8,379 nucleotides of DNA from Planctomycetaceae bacterium. GTDB lineage: Bacteria > Planctomycetota > Planctomycetia > Pirellulales > Pirellulaceae. Position numbers and translations under genes: made by a program. This document shows, one piece after another, positions 5,958 through 8,379 of the stretch. The notes beneath the pieces are model-generated. The model had not been told where the DNA came from and made no database searches. It saw only the letters and a program-made list of their open reading frames with translations. Location: the NCBI GenBank assembly GCA_007129635.1, contig SKVE01000626.1, positions 1 through 8,379 on the forward strand, given 5' to 3'. The first letter of the stretch is position 1, and every line of letters begins with the position of its first letter.

Positions 5958-6839
5958 TCAACAATGGGTACGTGTCAACGAGGGATCGTAGGGTTGCATA
6001 GCAGCAGGTGGCACCGCATGGGGTGGCAAACGCCCAACATCTGGGGACGGTTCCGAGACGATCGTTGCCAGCCACAGCATGCCGAACCCCAACTGAGAGG
6101 CCAGTGTGGCGACGATGATAATGAGGAACGTTTGGCGGCATTGGCTCCAGCGAGTAATCACGAAGTAAAGCGAGTAGAACGGAACGAGCAGGTACAGCAC
6201 CCCGACCAGTACATCCTCTTTGAACGCCAACACCAGCAGATGCAGTCCGCAAGCCGCCTGGACGATCGCGCAAACGATGATGCACACCCAACCAGAAAGC
6301 TCGAAGGCTTCGTGTCGCGGCATCATGGACATGGAGACTGCAAGGGTCCCCAGCACTACCAACGTACAAAAGATCGCCCAGATGGGCGCGCCTTCACGGA
6401 CATTCTTGATCTGTTCGACCTTTTCCAGTACCAGGGCGTCTTCGGCCCGGCTCAGCAGCCGTTCCGCCGCACCTTCGTGCCCCTCGGCCTGCTTGGCTTT
6501 GTCCTTGGTGACAATCTGCCCCGAACCCCTGATGAACCTGCCGGTCTCCAGATTCAGGCCGCAACCCACGCAAAGAAGAGCATTTTCGGCCAGGGGGGAA
6601 TTGCAACTTGGGCAGTGACGCCCCTGATAGTCATCCTGTTTGGCCGTCAACCCGGCTTCGTCCAGCAGATCTGCCAGCGAGCCGCTTCCGGGCGTTGGAG
6701 CCGCGACCGGCGCCGCTTTTTTGGTTGCGGCGGGAACCTTCAACGGTTTCTCGCATTTGGGACACTTCACGACTCTTCCGGCCAGTTCGTCTTTTGCTGC
6801 GAACTTCTGACCGCACTTGCAGGTAACTTTGATGGGCAT
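5958..6839 (-). CDS. Double zinc-ribbon membrane protein, function unknown
   Basis: The 293-residue product starts with a small zinc-binding module: Cys7 and Cys9, then Cys26 and Cys29 (CKCGQKFAAKDELAG, then KCPKC). This is a recurrent planctomycete N-terminal motif. An Ala/Pro/Lys-rich linker and SLADLLDEAGL (54-64) lead to a second zinc ribbon with CPSC at 76-79 and CVGC at 90-93. A charged, probably helical segment follows (about 112-150). Four hydrophobic spans then appear at about 153-173, 184-206, 210-229 and 238-261, ending in a Pro-rich tail. The zinc modules are probably cytoplasmic, since no signal peptide precedes them. The start has only a weak site (GGGG about 7 nt upstream), but the conserved N terminus supports it. 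It is first of a likely two-gene transcript with the SHD1 gene. A long open frame on the opposite strand is a shadow. Confidence 0.8.
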   Translation of the reverse strand: MPIKVTCKCGQKFAAKDELAGRVVKCPKCEKPLKVPAATKKAAPVAAPTPGSGSLADLLDEAGLTAKQDDYQGRHCPSCNSPLAENALLCVGCGLNLETGRFIRGSGQIVTKDKAKQAEGHEGAAERLLSRAEDALVLEKVEQIKNVREGAPIWAIFCTLVVLGTLAVSMSMMPRHEAFELSGWVCIIVCAIVQAACGLHLLVLAFKEDVLVGVLYLLVPFYSLYFVITRWSQCRQTFLIIIVATLASQLGFGMLWLATIVSEPSPDVGRLPPHAVPPAAMQPYDPSLTRTHC

Positions 6840-7056
6840 GTTGTAACCCCGGCATAGAGAACGATCTGGCTGCTGTCATCTACATCGCGACCGCGTTTCC
6901 GCTTCGGGTGCGAGCATTTCCCTCCATTTTGCGCCGCGATTGCGCGGGAAGCAACGGCCCTGCCAAAATGACAGCAAGATCCTGGGTCGATCCGGTTCGG
7001 TCAGGGCCGAAGGACTCGTTTAACGGGCTAGAAAAACGCAGAAACCCAAACATGAC

Positions 7057-7075
7057 AAGCATTTACGCAATGCTT
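7057..7075. promoter_or_regulatory. Perfect 7-bp dyad upstream of groES, possible operator
   Basis: AAGCATT (7057-7063) and AATGCTT (7069-7075) form a perfect inverted repeat around a 5-nt centre. It lies 148 nt before the groES start and ends near the middle of the divergent region. Its 7-5-7 layout differs from the 9-9-9 CIRCE layout, so it is not an HrcA site in the usual sense. It could be an operator for another regulator or an RNA hairpin in a long groES leader. Confidence 0.4.
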
Positions 7076-7206
7076 CCAGCGGATTGGCCCAAGAATTGCT
7101 TCGATGGGGATGCGTTCGGCAAGGCGAGCGAATCTGGCAGTCTATCTTCAGGAAGACATTGATGGGATGCCAGTCAGCGATACGTCACACCAGTTTACAG
7201 GTCTTC

Positions 7207-7214
7207 GAGGAGGT
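7207..7214 (+). promoter_or_regulatory. Strong ribosome binding site deciding the groES start
   Basis: GAGGAGGT is close to the ideal Shine-Dalgarno and lies 9 nt before the ATG at 7224. It excludes the in-frame start at 7104. The ATG at 7217 is out of frame and too close. Confidence 0.85.
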
Positions 7215-7223
7215 CAATGGTCC

Positions 7224-7535
7224 ATGGCAGCAAAGAAAAAAGGGTTTAAACTCCAGCCCCTGGGCGACCGCGTGGTCATCAAACGGGAAGAGTCTGAAAG
7301 CACTACGGCTGGGGGGATCGTTTTGCCCGATTCGGCGAAAGATAAGCCGGCTCGCGGCGAAGTGGTTTGCGTCGGCAATGGCAGGTTGTTGGATGACGGA
7401 TCCCGCGGCGAGTTGCAGGTGAAGGTGGGAGATCGCGTGATTTTCAGCAGTTATGCGGGCGAGGCCTTCAAGGTCGACGACCAGGAATTGTTGCTGATGC
7501 GCGAAGACGACATTTTGGCAGTGGTCGAAGACTGA
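7224..7535 (+). CDS. groES: Co-chaperonin GroES (Hsp10)
   Basis: GroES forms the heptameric lid of the GroEL folding chamber. The 103-residue product has the family core: [16 protein letters not shown] (from residue 10), the mobile loop around [17 protein letters not shown] that contacts GroEL, then GEVVCVGNG and the closing strand [14 protein letters not shown], ending [16 protein letters not shown]. The first nine residues (MAAKKKGFK) are slightly longer and more basic than in E. coli GroES. The start at 7224 has a near-perfect ribosome site; a longer in-frame reading from 7104 adds 40 unconserved residues. groEL follows after 42 nt, the usual operon. No CIRCE element is seen upstream, so heat control, if present, uses another route. 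Confidence 0.97.
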   Translation: MAAKKKGFKLQPLGDRVVIKREESESTTAGGIVLPDSAKDKPARGEVVCVGNGRLLDDGSRGELQVKVGDRVIFSSYAGEAFKVDDQELLLMREDDILAVVED

Positions 7536-7577
7536 CCGCGCATTTGATTCATTGAAAACACAAGGAGAGAACATCCG

Positions 7578-8379
7578 ATGTCAAAGATGATTGCATTTGA
7601 CCAGGAAGCTCGCGACGCCATTCGGCGTGGGGTGTCGAAATTGTCCCGAGCCGTCAAGGTCACGCTCGGCCCGAAGGGCCGCAACGTCATTCTGCAGAAG
7701 AGCTTCGGATCGCCCACGGTGACCAAGGACGGCGTGACCGTCGCCAAGGAAATCGATCTGGAGGACGTGTACGAAAATATGGGCGCCCGCATGGTGCGGG
7801 AAGTCGCCAGCAAGACCAGCGACGTGGCGGGCGACGGCACGACGACGGCGACCGTGTTGGCCGAATCGATTTTTAACGAGGGGCTGCGAGGCGTCGTGGC
7901 CGGTGTCAACCCGGTGCAGATGAAGCAGGGCATCGAGCTGGCCGTCAAAGATCTGACGGAAAAGCTGCACAAGATGTCCATCAAGATCAAAGACAAAGAA
8001 GCGATGGCCAACGTCGCTTCTATCGCGGCCAACAACGATCGCGAGATCGGCGAATTGCTGGCCGACGCTATGGAAAAAGTTGGCAAAGATGGCGTGATCA
8101 CGGTCGACGAGGGCAAGAGTCTGTTTACCGAGGTTGAGTGGGTCGAGGGCATGCAGTTCGATCGCGGTTACCTATCGCCCTATTTTGTGACCGATCCGCA
8201 CGCCATGCAGTGCGTCCTGGAAGACTGCTATATCTTGATCTTCGAAAAGAAGATCAGCAGCGTCAAAGACCTGGTGCCGTTGCTTGAATCGGTGGTCCAG
8301 CAGAACAAGCCGCTGTTGATCGTGGCGGAGGATATCGAAGGCGAAGCGTTGGCAACCCTGGTGATCAACCGACTGCGAG
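7578..8379 (+). CDS. groEL: Chaperonin GroEL (Hsp60), N-terminal half, cut by window end
   Basis: GroEL assembles into the tetradecameric ATP-driven folding chamber. About 267 codons are visible, roughly half the usual 540-550, and the frame is open to the last base. Residues about 1-134 form the equatorial domain, with the nucleotide-binding segments [12 protein letters not shown] (28-39), [10 protein letters not shown] (50-59, Asp51) and [12 protein letters not shown] (84-95, Asp86). The intermediate domain segment follows ([13 protein letters not shown]). The apical domain begins around [15 protein letters not shown] and includes [19 protein letters not shown] near the edge. AAGGAGA at 7562-7568 lies 9 nt before the ATG. 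The first residues ([15 protein letters not shown]) differ from the E. coli AKDVKFGNDAR opening but fit the family. Planctomycetes often carry several groEL copies; adjacency to groES marks this as the operon copy. Confidence 0.97.
   Translation, partial: MSKMIAFDQEARDAIRRGVSKLSRAVKVTLGPKGRNVILQKSFGSPTVTKDGVTVAKEIDLEDVYENMGARMVREVASKTSDVAGDGTTTATVLAESIFNEGLRGVVAGVNPVQMKQGIELAVKDLTEKLHKMSIKIKDKEAMANVASIAANNDREIGELLADAMEKVGKDGVITVDEGKSLFTEVEWVEGMQFDRGYLSPYFVTDPHAMQCVLEDCYILIFEKKISSVKDLVPLLESVVQQNKPLLIVAEDIEGEALATLVINRLR

Larger units (their letters stand above)
6840..7223. other. 384-nt divergent intergenic region between the minus-strand pair and groES
   Basis: No credible gene lies here: short open frames on both strands lack good ribosome sites and recognisable sequence. 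The region must hold promoters for both directions, but no clear -35/-10 pair is visible. No CIRCE element (TTAGCACTC-N9-GAGTGCTAA) is present. Structure seen: an 8-bp inverted repeat CGGCCCTG/CAGGGCCG (6955-6962 and 7002-7009, 39 nt apart), a small hairpin TTCGG/CCGAA (6996-7000 and 7007-7011) that competes with it, and the perfect dyad at 7057-7075, listed separately. Confidence 0.6.

Noticed and set aside
5769..6857. Long plus-strand open frame (362 codons) antisense to the zinc-ribbon gene
   Set aside because: It lacks recognisable motifs, while the minus strand encodes ordered Cys pairs and four membrane spans with a sensible start. It is a high-GC shadow frame.
6908..7162. 84-codon open frame in the divergent intergenic region
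   Set aside because: It has no ribosome site and no recognisable protein character.
7104..7223. 40-residue N-terminal extension of GroES
   Set aside because: The near-perfect ribosome site before 7224 and the family start at MAAKKKGFK exclude it.
6840..7223. CIRCE element or sigma32-type promoter before groES
   Set aside because: Neither TTAGCACTC/GAGTGCTAA arms nor a convincing heat-shock -35/-10 pair is visible.

Overview
The window is ordinary bacterial chromosome, most likely from a planctomycete of the Pirellulales type. No organism label is available, so this rests on protein style. An exported SHD1-domain protein and a CxC...CxxC zinc-ribbon membrane protein are both typical of that phylum. 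The L9 protein has a basic N-terminal extension, and the order L25-pth-S6-ssb-L9-dnaB lacks rpsR (S18).

Left part (1-4592, plus strand): a translation and replication cluster. A stem-loop at the left edge and a candidate promoter (74-101) precede rplY/ctc (L25), pth (peptidyl-tRNA hydrolase), rpsF (S6), ssb, rplI (L9) and dnaB (replicative helicase). pth and rpsF are separated by 2 nt, and rpsF appears to use a TTG start. The larger gaps (rpsF-ssb 121 nt, ssb-rplI 80 nt, rplI-dnaB 112 nt) hold small inverted repeats, none with a T-tract. Several starts had to be moved inward from the longest open frame: pth to 813, rpsF to 1397, dnaB to 3186 and groES to 7224.

Middle part (4634-6839, minus strand): two genes convergent with dnaB and 28 nt apart, probably one transcript. 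The upstream gene encodes a two-zinc-ribbon protein with four predicted membrane spans. The downstream gene encodes an exported SHD1-domain protein ending in an acidic 16-residue tandem repeat. Neither has a known function; they are the least explained part of the window.

Right part (6840-8379): a 384-nt divergent intergenic region with no credible gene and no CIRCE element, but with a perfect 7-bp inverted repeat. It is followed by groES and the first half of groEL, which runs off the window. These encode the Hsp10/Hsp60 chaperonin and form a two-gene operon.

I saw no mobile elements, tRNAs, rRNAs, CRISPR arrays or defence genes. No clearly new system is visible. The best second-look items are the minus-strand pair, the L9 extension, the Pth active-site substitution and the non-CIRCE dyad upstream of groES.
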